Source: an uncultured Planctomycetaceae bacterium (GTDB lineage Bacteria > Planctomycetota > Planctomycetia > Planctomycetales > Planctomycetaceae). Taken from it: a DNA stretch of 41,835 nucleotides. Below are positions 28,020 through 36,810 of the stretch, in pieces (positions within the stretch are counted from its first letter, which is position 1; the number at the start of each line of letters is the position of its first letter). The stretch lies in assembly GCA_943787265.1 (NCBI GenBank), contig CALSLT010000011.1, positions 1 to 41,835 of the forward strand, given 5' to 3'. Both the position numbers and the translations under genes were made by a program. The notes under the pieces were generated by a model. That model was not told where the DNA came from. It did not search any database and saw nothing but the letters and a program-made list of their open reading frames with translations.

Positions 28020-29047
28020 TGTGTCGTGTCCTGCGGAGTTGCTTTCCTAACTTGTTCGGCAATCGAACTCAGGCCAACGATTTCGGCCTTGTCGCCAGCT
28101 TGTTTCACCACGTCGCAGATCAGTTTGACAGTTTCGAATTTCGGATCCTCGACGTACATAATCGATGGGTGACAGAGGAAGTCGAACACTCCGCGATTTT
28201 CGATGGCCCACTCGACACACTGCCGGACGGATTTCAGGAAGTGCGGTAGTTTCCAGCCGCTCGTGCGAAACGCTCCGACATCGCTGATCGGGCTCATCGG
28301 GATTTCGATCAGGCCGGTTGGATAGACGTAAGGCTGTGCCTGCTGTAGAGCGCTGACGATTGACGCAAAGACTTCTTCTTTTGGCTGTGTTCCGAATTTG
28401 CTGCTCTTGTGAGGCGGGTATTTGGAGCTGACCCATGCAAAGCCTTCGTCGAGCAACATCTGCTGGATGTCTTCACGGCCGTTCAAGGCCGCGCTTGAAC
28501 CACCTGGCGTACGGAAACCATCTGCTTCGATCCCTGCCCGTTGCTTCATAGCCAACGTCGTGATTCGGATATTCTCATGGATAATCTCTGCTGTGGACCG
28601 ACCACGGATCAACCACGGTGATCGTTGAAACCGAAATTGCGTCTGCTCCGGCTTTGTCGACCATACATTGACGTGATCGTAAGTGTGGTTGCCGACCGGG
28701 TGGCCCATCGCCGCGATCTGTTTGAGCCAATCAATGTTGGGTTGCTCCAGCACTCGCCCGACACAGAAAAAGTGAATTACCTCGCCGCGCTGCTGAGCGA
28801 TTTTCGCGGCTTCGAGTGCGTACTGCTTGGTTGGCTCATTCAGGTTGCCCTTTTGATAGTCCCACTCCATTACGTCCCGCGTTGGATACATCCGGCTCAT
28901 TTCCAGATCGAACGTGATGGCAATCTGAGCCTTACTGGCCTGTGGTTTGTCCTGCGAGAAACTCACAGAATTCATCAGCGTTCCGGCAACGCTTCCTGCG
29001 AGAAATGTGCGCCGTGAGAAGCCTTGAGTGTTCGCTTGGTTTTTCAT
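28016..29047 (-). CDS. Tat-exported polysaccharide deacetylase-like protein
   Basis: A 343-residue carbohydrate esterase 4 (NodB) type protein. A twin-arginine signal opens it (FSRRTFLAGSVAGTLMNSVSFS). The NodB core shows AITFDLEMSRM (first Asp at 47), MGHPVGNHTYDH (metal-binding His 121 and His 125) and DGFRTPGGSS. The first motif reads FDLE rather than the common FDDG, so the catalytic arrangement differs somewhat and activity is not certain. A C-terminal segment FDFLCHPSIMYV supplies the late conserved His. It may remove acetyl groups from a glycan in the periplasm or outside. The gene starts 26 bases after the PVC-type haem gene and overlaps the next gene by four bases. Confidence 0.88.
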   Translation of the reverse strand: MKNQANTQGFSRRTFLAGSVAGTLMNSVSFSQDKPQASKAQIAITFDLEMSRMYPTRDVMEWDYQKGNLNEPTKQYALEAAKIAQQRGEVIHFFCVGRVLEQPNIDWLKQIAAMGHPVGNHTYDHVNVWSTKPEQTQFRFQRSPWLIRGRSTAEIIHENIRITTLAMKQRAGIEADGFRTPGGSSAALNGREDIQQMLLDEGFAWVSSKYPPHKSSKFGTQPKEEVFASIVSALQQAQPYVYPTGLIEIPMSPISDVGAFRTSGWKLPHFLKSVRQCVEWAIENRGVFDFLCHPSIMYVEDPKFETVKLICDVVKQAGDKAEIVGLSSIAEQVRKATPQDTTQ

Positions 29048-29073
29048 GTCAATGTGGTTCTTACCTGGCGGAG

Positions 29074-32000
29074 TTACTGTCCATCGCTCTGCAGATATTG
29101 AAGCAGATCGCGAACTTCCTGAGGCTTTAGCTCTTTCAGGATGTTCTCCGGCATTAGCGAGGCCGGAGAGACTTTGATCTGGTCGATGTCGTCGCGGGAA
29201 ATTGTCGTCCGTTCATTCTTTGCGCCGAGCACCGTCACACTGGCGTCGGTCTCAGCAGTCAGCAGGCCGGTTACGACTCTGCCGTTTACGGTGAGAACGG
29301 TGTAACTGAGATACTCCTTGCGGATTTGAGCGTTCGGATCGACCATGCTGACCAATAGAAAGTCTCGGTCGCCGCGATTCGCCTTCGTCAGGTCCGGTCC
29401 AATTTCTTTGCCGGTGCCAAACAGCTTATGACAACCTGCACAGCGTTTCTCAAAGATCAGTCGACCCGCCGCGATGTTACCCGATCCAGCTCGCAGGTCG
29501 TTGTTGAGGCGGCGGATTTCTGCCAACTTCTCTTCTGGCGTGCCGGCTCGAATGTTGCCCCAATGTTTTCTCACGAGCGAATCGATCTCCGCGTTAATGT
29601 GCAGCGCGACTCGTCGCAATTGATCAACAGTTAGTTCGTTGGGCAGATGCTCGCCGTGATCAACTTCGCGGAGGAACGCTAGTGCTGACTCTGCACGGCC
29701 CAGCAGCACGTCTCGTGTGCGACCTCGAATCGGATCATCCATCTGCGGGTAGTCAGCCAGCAGTTGCCGGGTAATACGTTCGTCAGAGAAGCGGGCCAGG
29801 AGATTCAAAGCGGCGAAGCGGATCGCGTTTGAGTTTGTGTCCGACAGCAACTTCAGTGAGGGATTGATACAGGTGTCGGCGTCGCCGAGTTCCTGCAGGA
29901 TCTCCAACATTTGGAGTCGGGTCTTCTCGGGGATTGCGGCGTCACTCGCCAGCGTAATCGCGCGATTCATCGCCGATTGACTGCCGAGTCGGGCGGTGAC
30001 ACGGATCGTCAGCGGGTCGTACGTTTTATCGTTCCAGATGGTCGCCATTGTTTCGGCCAATGCCGGCGGTACGACTGGCAGTCGATGGGTTTCAGGCTCA
30101 TTTTCAATCCGCTTGATGGCGAGTCGGTTTTCTGGCAGCGGCAGTCGAGGAAGTCTCTTTCTTCCCAGCATTTTTAGTCCGGCATCGAGTTCCTCGATCA
30201 TCCGCTGCCGTTGTGACTCGTCGGGTGCTGCTACCAGCAGCCGGGCACACGCTGCAAAGCCCGTTTGACTTGCGTCAGCCGCATAGCGCCGCATTAATCG
30301 GCCGAGGATTACATCATTCACGATGGGTGTCTCCCAGGATTCCCGATTCGCGAATGTTCGCAGTACGTCGTCAACTGCCGAAACAGCGTGACGTTCGACT
30401 GCCCACCAGATCAGAAGTGGAATATGTGTGTCACCAGTAAACTCGTTTCGCTCAGCGATTGCACGGACGATGGGGAGGCATGCGTGGGCCGGCAGACGTT
30501 TTGCAGTGGAAGCCAACTGGCTGATGACAATTGGGCTGTCGTCGGACGCGGCGATCCGAACCAGCGATCGCGACACATCGGCGGACATCTTTTTACGATC
30601 ACCGAGCAAGCGGACAGCCCACGCGCGGATGTTGGCGTTTCGGTGGTCGAGCAACTCGGCACCAAGGCGTTCGTCAAACTCGCCGATGGCGGCAAGTGTC
30701 CAAAGTGCCTGCAATGCCTGTCGATCATCGTCCGATGTCAGCGATGTCGTTTTGAGGATCACCCCAACGTGTCCGCCGCGGCGTTCTGCGAGTACGCGTC
30801 TTGCCCGTCGTACTCGCCATTCATTCGTGCTGTTCAGCCAGCCGATCAACTGCTCGTTCGACAGTGTCTGAGGATCGACATGCGTGGTTTGTTTCGCGTC
30901 TTTCCATTTCAATCGGAACACGCGGCCGTTGCTGCGGTCCCAGGTTGCGTCTGGATCTGGATGAGCGGTCCGTTTGTCATGCCAGTCGGCGATGTAGACA
31001 GCTCCATCGGGGCCAGTCACGCAGTCGCTGGGGGCAAACCAACTGTCGTTTGCCTGGATCAGGACACCGCCGTTCTCACTGCTGAAGGTAGAGGACTGCG
31101 GCGTGGTGCGGTGCCAGCGGACGGCATGTCCAAGCGTATCCACGGCGATGTACTTATCTCGAAAACGAGCCGGGAATGCGTCGGCTTGATAAAGAAAGCC
31201 GCCAACCGTGACGTGCCCCCCTTGAAAGTTCTTATGAGGGACATGACGGAAGTATCCGAACGCGAATGGATTGTTCAGTTCGCCATGCTTGGCGAATGAC
31301 TTCTGATAGTACGCTCCCTGCGCGCAGTGAAACATCAGAAATCCACCGTAATTCGTGCCGGCCAGCAGGTTGCCATGACGATCGAAATCAAGCCCCCACA
31401 TGTTGCTGCCGCCTTCGATGAACAGTTCAAACATTCTGCTCACCGGATGGTAACGCCACACTCCCTGCTCGAACGTGGTGCCACGGATGTTGGCCGTCAG
31501 GTTCGTCCCCTGAGTTCCGTACAACCAGCCATCCGGTCCCCACACTAGTGAATTTGCCAGCGAGCTGGTGTCTTCCATTCCGAAGCCTTTCACCAGAACT
31601 TCGGGGTGGCTGTCCGGAACGTCGTCACGGTCGCGATCAGGATAGAACAGCAGGTACGGCGTTTGTAGAACGAAGACGCCGCCGTAACCAAAGACGAAGC
31701 CAGTCGCGATGTTCAAGTCGCTGACGAAGTCTTTTGCCTTATCAACGCGTCCATCGCCGTCCGTGTCTTCGAGAATGGTCAGGCGGTCTGCGCCTTTCGG
31801 ACCGTGTGGCGGCGGTTGGGGAACTCGGTCATAGGTCGTACGCGAATACCGGTCGACCTTGACTCGTTTCAGTCCGGCGGGATTTGGATACTGCAAATAC
31901 TGAAGTGCCCACAGCCGCCCGCGATCATCAAAGTCGATCGCTACCGGTTGTCGAATCAACGGTTCCGCTGCCACCAGGTCCACTGCAAATCCATCAGCCA

Positions 32001-32112
32001 CGGTCATTCGTTTGACCGATTCTTCAGGAGCGAATCCCTGGCCATAAACGTCGTGGGCATCTGCGAATAAAGCGAGCCGAACGGACAGCAGTGATACGCA
32101 GAGAAACGTCAC
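29074..32112 (-). CDS. PVC-type haem-binding protein with sugar dehydrogenase-like propeller and HEAT repeats
   Basis: First gene of the operon, about 1010 residues. I chose GTG 32112, which has GGAG six bases upstream and starts a hydrophobic signal-like segment (FLCVSLLSVRLALFADA). In-frame ATGs at 32151 and 32238 are alternatives with poorer ribosome sites. The N-terminal half is a PVC-type membrane-bound dehydrogenase-like beta-propeller (PVAIDFDDRGRLWALQYLQYP, LEDTDGDGRVDK, LVWGPDGWLYGTQGTN, CVTGPDGAVYIADWHD). HEAT-like repeats occupy the middle (NANIRAWAVRLLGD, SNAIRFAALNLLARF). The end is a c-type haem domain with CAGCHKLFGTGKEIGPDLT and the typical KEYLSYTVLTVNGRVVTGLL tail. It may oxidise a sugar or alcohol and pass electrons outward; that is inference from family resemblance. 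Confidence 0.9.
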   Translation of the reverse strand: MTFLCVSLLSVRLALFADAHDVYGQGFAPEESVKRMTVADGFAVDLVAAEPLIRQPVAIDFDDRGRLWALQYLQYPNPAGLKRVKVDRYSRTTYDRVPQPPPHGPKGADRLTILEDTDGDGRVDKAKDFVSDLNIATGFVFGYGGVFVLQTPYLLFYPDRDRDDVPDSHPEVLVKGFGMEDTSSLANSLVWGPDGWLYGTQGTNLTANIRGTTFEQGVWRYHPVSRMFELFIEGGSNMWGLDFDRHGNLLAGTNYGGFLMFHCAQGAYYQKSFAKHGELNNPFAFGYFRHVPHKNFQGGHVTVGGFLYQADAFPARFRDKYIAVDTLGHAVRWHRTTPQSSTFSSENGGVLIQANDSWFAPSDCVTGPDGAVYIADWHDKRTAHPDPDATWDRSNGRVFRLKWKDAKQTTHVDPQTLSNEQLIGWLNSTNEWRVRRARRVLAERRGGHVGVILKTTSLTSDDDRQALQALWTLAAIGEFDERLGAELLDHRNANIRAWAVRLLGDRKKMSADVSRSLVRIAASDDSPIVISQLASTAKRLPAHACLPIVRAIAERNEFTGDTHIPLLIWWAVERHAVSAVDDVLRTFANRESWETPIVNDVILGRLMRRYAADASQTGFAACARLLVAAPDESQRQRMIEELDAGLKMLGRKRLPRLPLPENRLAIKRIENEPETHRLPVVPPALAETMATIWNDKTYDPLTIRVTARLGSQSAMNRAITLASDAAIPEKTRLQMLEILQELGDADTCINPSLKLLSDTNSNAIRFAALNLLARFSDERITRQLLADYPQMDDPIRGRTRDVLLGRAESALAFLREVDHGEHLPNELTVDQLRRVALHINAEIDSLVRKHWGNIRAGTPEEKLAEIRRLNNDLRAGSGNIAAGRLIFEKRCAGCHKLFGTGKEIGPDLTKANRGDRDFLLVSMVDPNAQIRKEYLSYTVLTVNGRVVTGLLTAETDASVTVLGAKNERTTISRDDIDQIKVSPASLMPENILKELKPQEVRDLLQYLQSDGQ

Positions 32113-32238
32113 GTCAATCTCCACTTTCCTGATCGAGCAGATCGGTGGCATGCGTTTCCAGTTGCCGGGCCATTCGTAGTGATAGTCTTCACTGCACGCT
32201 TTCTTGTCGCGATAAGCCAGAGTCGGATTCTCGCTCAT

Positions 32239-32542
32239 TCGGGAATCCGTTCCAATGAACGACGCCCGTGAGGACGCGATTCGCTACTCGAGAGGAGATC
32301 ACTTTTGGACGCCCGCCATCCCGATAACAAAACTCGAATTGTGGTCGGCGCGGTTGGACGGACATCGATAGGGATTAGTATGAAGCCGATGTTTCGGATC
32401 GGATTGTGTATCGTCCACTCTTTGGATTGCCAACTTCGGTACCGACTGATTTGCTTGATGCGTGGATTATCTCAGGTTCGGTGGTCCTCAAAATTGTTCC
32501 AAAGGTCAATCGCGTGCGGGCCGTAACTCAGGAGACGAAACG
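32239..32542. other. Divergent intergenic region, no gene seen
   Basis: About 300 bases lie between the start of the large haem-protein operon and the plus-strand DUF6868-like gene. It must hold promoters in both directions. I see no palindromic operator, RNA gene or recognisable coding remnant. Confidence 0.4.
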
Positions 32543-32785
32543 ATGAGCGTTGAATTGGTTCAGGAGTTTTTGGTCAGGTGCCTGGCGGTGAATATGGGCA
32601 TTCTGCTGTTGTGGGGCGGCGCGATCGCCATCGCTGGTGATTCGATCTACCGGCTCCACGGAAAGTTCTTTAAGTACCTGACGCGGGAGAAGTTTGACGA
32701 GAGCCATTACTCGGGGATCAGGTCTTACAAGATGGCAACGATATTCCTGATCTTTGTTCCGATGATTGCTCTGTCGTTGATGTAG
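32543..32785 (+). CDS. Small membrane protein, DUF6868-like
   Basis: An 80-residue protein that starts at 32543 with AGGAGA seven bases upstream; an earlier in-frame ATG at 32462 lacks such a site. Two membrane segments flank a polar loop: NMGILLLWGGAIAIAGDSIY near the start and MATIFLIFVPMIALSLM at the end. The loop LHGKFFKYLTREKFDESHY contains the pattern I associate with DUF6868, small inner-membrane proteins of unknown function. It stands alone, about 97 bases before the PilZ-like gene. Confidence 0.75.
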   Translation: MSVELVQEFLVRCLAVNMGILLLWGGAIAIAGDSIYRLHGKFFKYLTREKFDESHYSGIRSYKMATIFLIFVPMIALSLM

Positions 32786-32882
32786 AGACGCGATATGGTG
32801 GTGTGCTGTTGACGTCGCAATTCTACGGAGTGAGACTTGATCGCTTCGGTCCACTGCAAGAATTTTCAAGGCATGGATTCAC

Positions 32883-33251
32883 ATGGACGACACGCCTCGT
32901 GTTCAACAAAGAGAGTTCTACCGACTGTGGTATCCGGTTGCGGAACGGCCCAGCCTTCGGATAGACGATCAAGAGTTTGACGTCTCGGAAGTGTCCGAAG
33001 CAGGGGCTCGCATCGTCATCGCCTCACAAGTTGAACTCGCTGATGCTGAGGCCTTCACCGGAACAGTCACGTTTCGTACAGGCGAGAAGGACTGTGTTAA
33101 GGGCACGATTCTGCGGTCCAGCGAGAATGAGATTGTTGCGAACCTGACAACCGGAATCAGTCTGAAACGTATGATGGCAGAGCAGATTCGGATCCGGCAG
33201 AAGTATCCACCTGTCGCTGGTGAATCAAAAGGCGGTGAGGCGACGTCGTAG
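32883..33251 (+). CDS. PilZ-like domain protein
   Basis: A 122-residue soluble protein that looks like a stand-alone PilZ domain, a cyclic-di-GMP receptor. The expected RxxxR motif is present at residues 10-14 (REFYR). The second motif, usually (D/N)xSxxG, reads EVSEAG at 36-41, with Glu replacing the usual acidic or amide residue. The remaining beta-strand pattern (SLRIDDQEFDVSEVS, FTGTVTFRTGEKDCVKGTILR, NEIVANLTTGISLKRMMAEQ) fits a PilZ barrel. Cyclic-di-GMP binding is plausible but may be weakened by the substitution. Confidence 0.72.
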   Translation: MDDTPRVQQREFYRLWYPVAERPSLRIDDQEFDVSEVSEAGARIVIASQVELADAEAFTGTVTFRTGEKDCVKGTILRSSENEIVANLTTGISLKRMMAEQIRIRQKYPPVAGESKGGEATS

Positions 33252-33379
33252 CTGGATTGAGAACTCGGCGTCTGGCATGCAATGATCACACTCGAAACGG
33301 CAGCGGGTGCCAGGTTTTAAATCGTCCAACCACACTGAAGCCACTGTGGCGAATCGAAACATTCCTGCGGAGAATTCTC

Positions 33380-34906
33380 ATGACAGCTTTGCGATGTCTG
33401 CTTTGGTTGTTGATGGTCATGGCTGTTTGTGTGCCACCAGTTCGGTCGGCCGAGAAGGCAAAGCGCCCGAACATTCTGTTTATCTACACCGACGACCATT
33501 CTTATCGGACGGTTGGTTGCTATCCGCAGTCATATCCGTGGGTGAAGACTCCAACGATCGATCGGCTGGCAGCTCAGGGAGTTCGTTTTGAGTATGCCTA
33601 TATCGGGACATGGTGCATGCCGTCACGAGCCACGTTGCTGACCGGCCATCATCAGTTCGGGGTTGAGTCGATGCGGATGGTAGGTGCCTATCCCGGTAGC
33701 AATTACGATCCAAAGAAGTGTCCCTTCTGGCCGAAGACGTTCCGCGAAAACGGTTACACGACGGCCCACATTGGTAAGTGGCACACAGGCGTCGACACCG
33801 GCTACGGTCGCGACTGGGATTTTCAGATCGTCTGGAACCGGCCTAAGCACACCGAGAATCACCAGAACTATTACTACGACCAGCCGATCACTTATCACGG
33901 CGGTGAAACCCGCACGATGAAGAAGTACTCGACGGACCAGTACACGGACTGGGCGGTTGATTTTCTTGAAGGGAAGGACGTTGAAGGGAAAAAACGGGAC
34001 GCTGACAAACCGTGGTATCTCTGGATGTGTTACGGAGCTGTTCACAGTCCGTTCACTCCGGCCGACCGTCACATGGACGCGTACCCAAATCTCACCGTAC
34101 CGACTCCCGCCGATGTCTTTCCGCCTCGCCCCGGCAAGCCGGACTGGGCTCAGAAAATTAACTTCTGGAAACCCGGCAAAGACGGAGTCCCGATGTGGAA
34201 AAACCGCACGCTGTCTTCGCACGTGAGGCAGTATCATCAGGGCGTACTGGCGATCGACGAAGCGGTCGAGCGGCTGCTGGCGACACTCGACGCGACCGGG
34301 CAACGCGAGAATACACTGATCGTGTTTACCTCCGATCAAGGTCACGGCTGGGGACAGCACGGCTTCCGACAGAAGGTGGCCCCTTATGATTCAACGATCC
34401 GGTCGCCGCTGATCATCAGCATGCCCGACCAAGGAGTGGCTCAAGGTAAAACGTGCCCGACACCGGTCGCTGGTGTCGACATCGTGCCAACCATTTTCAG
34501 CTTCGCCGGACTCGATCTGCCGTGGGAAATGCACGGTCACGATCTCACTCCACTGCTGAAGAATCCGAAGGCAGACTGGTCGCATCAGATGATGCTGACC
34601 GCAACCGGTCGAACGTACGGATCGGCGACTGGCACCATCCCGACCGGCAACGATCTGCTGCACAACGGAGTCCCCTGGTACGTCATGCTCAACGACGGCC
34701 GATACAAATACATCCGACCTCTGGCGAAAAACGATCTGGAAGAACTTTACGATCTCAAAAGTGACCCCGAGGAACTCGACAACCTCGCGATCAAGCCAGA
34801 GTTCAAAGCGAACCTGAAACAATTCCGAAAGGCGGCTATCGCAGAACTCAAACGAACTGGTGCCAGCTTCGTGGACAAGATGCCTGCCGTTAGAGAGGCC
34901 TTGTAA
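33380..34906 (+). CDS. Secreted type I sulfatase
   Basis: An arylsulfatase-family enzyme of about 508 residues. The start at 33380 has GGAG seven bases upstream and opens a signal peptide (ALRCLLWLLMVMAVCVPPVRSA). The metal-binding Asp pair is in YTDDH (38-39). The activation motif is CMPSRATLLTG with C79, which an anaerobic or FGE-type maturase would turn into formylglycine. Further family landmarks are AHIGKWHTG, TSDQGHGWGQHG and a C-terminal NDGRYKYIRPL. The substrate cannot be read; planctomycete sulfatases often act on marine sulfated polysaccharides. No maturase is nearby. The far longer in-frame start at 33257 is not supported. Confidence 0.95.
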   Translation: MTALRCLLWLLMVMAVCVPPVRSAEKAKRPNILFIYTDDHSYRTVGCYPQSYPWVKTPTIDRLAAQGVRFEYAYIGTWCMPSRATLLTGHHQFGVESMRMVGAYPGSNYDPKKCPFWPKTFRENGYTTAHIGKWHTGVDTGYGRDWDFQIVWNRPKHTENHQNYYYDQPITYHGGETRTMKKYSTDQYTDWAVDFLEGKDVEGKKRDADKPWYLWMCYGAVHSPFTPADRHMDAYPNLTVPTPADVFPPRPGKPDWAQKINFWKPGKDGVPMWKNRTLSSHVRQYHQGVLAIDEAVERLLATLDATGQRENTLIVFTSDQGHGWGQHGFRQKVAPYDSTIRSPLIISMPDQGVAQGKTCPTPVAGVDIVPTIFSFAGLDLPWEMHGHDLTPLLKNPKADWSHQMMLTATGRTYGSATGTIPTGNDLLHNGVPWYVMLNDGRYKYIRPLAKNDLEELYDLKSDPEELDNLAIKPEFKANLKQFRKAAIAELKRTGASFVDKMPAVREAL

Positions 34907-35019
34907 CGACGACTGCAACTTTGATTTGCCGTCGCGCTCGATCCCGCTCAGCGTCGGCTCGATTTTCAACGCCGTGAATGAGACCGGCGGAAATCGGATC
35001 GGGTATGGCCGCAACTGCG

Positions 35020-35232
35020 GCCTGTTTCTGATGCGTTACTTGTCGCGCGACCACACTGAGATGCTTATCTGCGGCGTTGTTACTTTCACTTGGGTCGGTC
35101 GAAAGATCGAAGAGCTCAACTTTGCCATCACGCTTTCGATACAGATGAAGCTTCCACTTGCCGTCTCGAATGGCCGGAGTGCTGCCGGTTGAGTTTCGTT
35201 TGCCAGAAAAGTGGCTTGCTGTGCTGGCGAGA
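35020..35232 (-). pseudogene. C-terminal remnant of another sulfatase
   Basis: On the strand opposite the intact sulfatase, KPLFWQTKLN can be read. After a one-base shift it continues with AIRDGKWKLHLYRKRDGKVELFDLSTDPSESNNAAD, the standard end of a type I sulfatase (PLFW, then RDGKWKL, then LFDLxxDPxE). The open frame runs on to 34890 without further similarity. No N-terminal domain or catalytic motif is found before the zinc-ribbon gene that ends at 35237, so this is a truncated fragment. It is not simply antisense to the neighbouring sulfatase, whose own end is at 34906. Confidence 0.75.
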
Positions 35233-35236
35233 TGTT

Positions 35237-36381
35237 CTAACCTCGGGCAGCTTTGATTTTGACGTCGTACTCGCCAGGGAATTGAGACTTCTTTCCGTTG
35301 GATCGTGCGCCGACGATTTTGAATTTTCTGGTCGATGGCGGAAGCAGGAAGTAGAGGAAGCCGTCGTCCTCGTAGACGCATGGGTAAAGTGTCTGGTCGA
35401 TTTTTGCACAGACGTTAAAGCCGAGACCGTCGACACTGCAGGCAAGGCCGACTGAGTCTCGGTAGACGGCGAAATCTTCCACGCCCTGCTGGTTGCGGGC
35501 GGCGACGTCCCAGTCCTGGAAGAAGCTCTTGAGAGATTTTCTGATTGCCTTGCTGCGTGGGGATTCTAACAGGTCGTAATTCTCGTCGTACCAGGTCCGC
35601 AGATCATCATCGATGGGAAATCGAGCAAATCGCGTATCGCTTCCTGTCAGAATCTGGATCTCAAGGCCGGCGTCGGTCGCTGTGAACTGAGTTTCGACAA
35701 GCTGGCTTTTCAGCCGCTCACGATTCTCTGCGAAATGGTTCAGCACGCTTTTCCTAATGTCATCAGAAACGTCGACCAGTTCCTTTTCGACAATCTTCGG
35801 CTTGAGTGCCTCGTTCTTGATGAAGGTTGCAGTCCGGTCACCATTCAGGCTTGGCAACTGTTGGATGTAGAGCCAGGCCATGCCGCCAACAAGTGCGACT
35901 CCACACAGTACGGGGAACCATAGTCCGGACTTTTTGCCTTTTGATCGGCGCCGTACAGACGCCGCAATCGAGCCGCCAGCCGGTACGATCGGTTGACCTG
36001 TTTCCGTTGACGGTGGGTCCCGGAAACTGAACGGGATCACTCGGGCTACCCAATTGTGGAAAAGTCTGTTCTGGCTGAGGAAAGACATCTGGTGGTGCTG
36101 CTGGTGTTTGACCAGGAAACTGGCTGGGAATTGTTGGAGCAGCCATGCCTTGAGCAGGACCAGGTTGAGCAGGATCAAACGGCAATGGGGCAGGGGGCAC
36201 CGGTGGTGCTGTCACTTCAGGTGTCGGTGGTTGCGCGGGGGACTACAGGTTGAGGCGGGGCTGCGACCTGCGGTACGAGCAACTTCGTTTGGCAGGTCGG
36301 ACAAGAACCCTTTGCTCCCGATGCTGCATCGGGAACGCGGATCGCGGCGCCGCACTGGGGGCAGTTGAATTCGATGGCCAT
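35237..36381 (-). CDS. Zinc-ribbon, proline-rich, single-span membrane protein, with frameshifts
   Basis: With two one-base insertions removed (run of five G on the plus strand at 36237-36241, and near 36015) the gene encodes about 380 residues. The start is ATG 36381. Residues 1-40 form a zinc ribbon with two Cys pairs (CPQCG and CPTCQ), then comes a long Pro/Gln-rich linker, a basic stretch (SVRRRSKGKKSG), one membrane helix (LWFPVLCGVALVGGMAWLYI) and a C-terminal domain of about 200 residues that I do not recognise (DIRKSVLNHFAENRERLKSQ to YFLLPPSTRKFKIV). Similar N-terminal zinc-ribbon membrane proteins are common in planctomycetes. Function unknown. Confidence 0.75.
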
Positions 36382-36810
36382 TTGAACTCTATGTTTCTTG
36401 CAACCGTGGCAGGTTGCCGACTGATTCGGGAAAACACATTTCTTAGTTGGATATTTGACTCGACGTCCACACCAAATGAGCTACGTACGCCTGTTTTACA
36501 AGGTGCCCGCTCCTGGAGTCAGCCGTCATTTGAGTTTCGCATCGGTCCGTCGGGTGAGTTGAAAGAGAACGTTTTCATACTCGAAATTCTGCGTGTCAAA
36601 CTTGACAGAATCGTCAGGAACGGCAATTTGCCGTCCGATCCTCGCTGATTGAGCTACGGTTTTCTCCTCAGATCAGCCAGTGATACCGGACGGGCGATCC
36701 GCTAGAGTCTCCGGCGTCTGGTACTTCAGAAACTCGATAATCTTATTGAATAATCAATGACGCATAACGCGTTCGACTATTAGTAATCATTCACGGAATG
36801 GTCCAGGATC
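36382..36810. other. Divergent intergenic region, no gene seen
   Basis: These 429 bases lie between the zinc-ribbon gene (minus) and the GHMP kinase (plus). Translation of all frames gave nothing recognisable. The last 100 bases are AT-rich and probably hold the kinase promoter. Confidence 0.4.

Noticed and set aside
30388..31299. 303-codon plus-strand frame
   Set aside because: It is antisense to the PVC-type haem protein and contains no domain motif.
33623..34360. Long open frame of 245 codons on the minus strand
   Set aside because: It lies entirely opposite the sulfatase, has no recognisable motif and mirrors the codon structure of the real gene.
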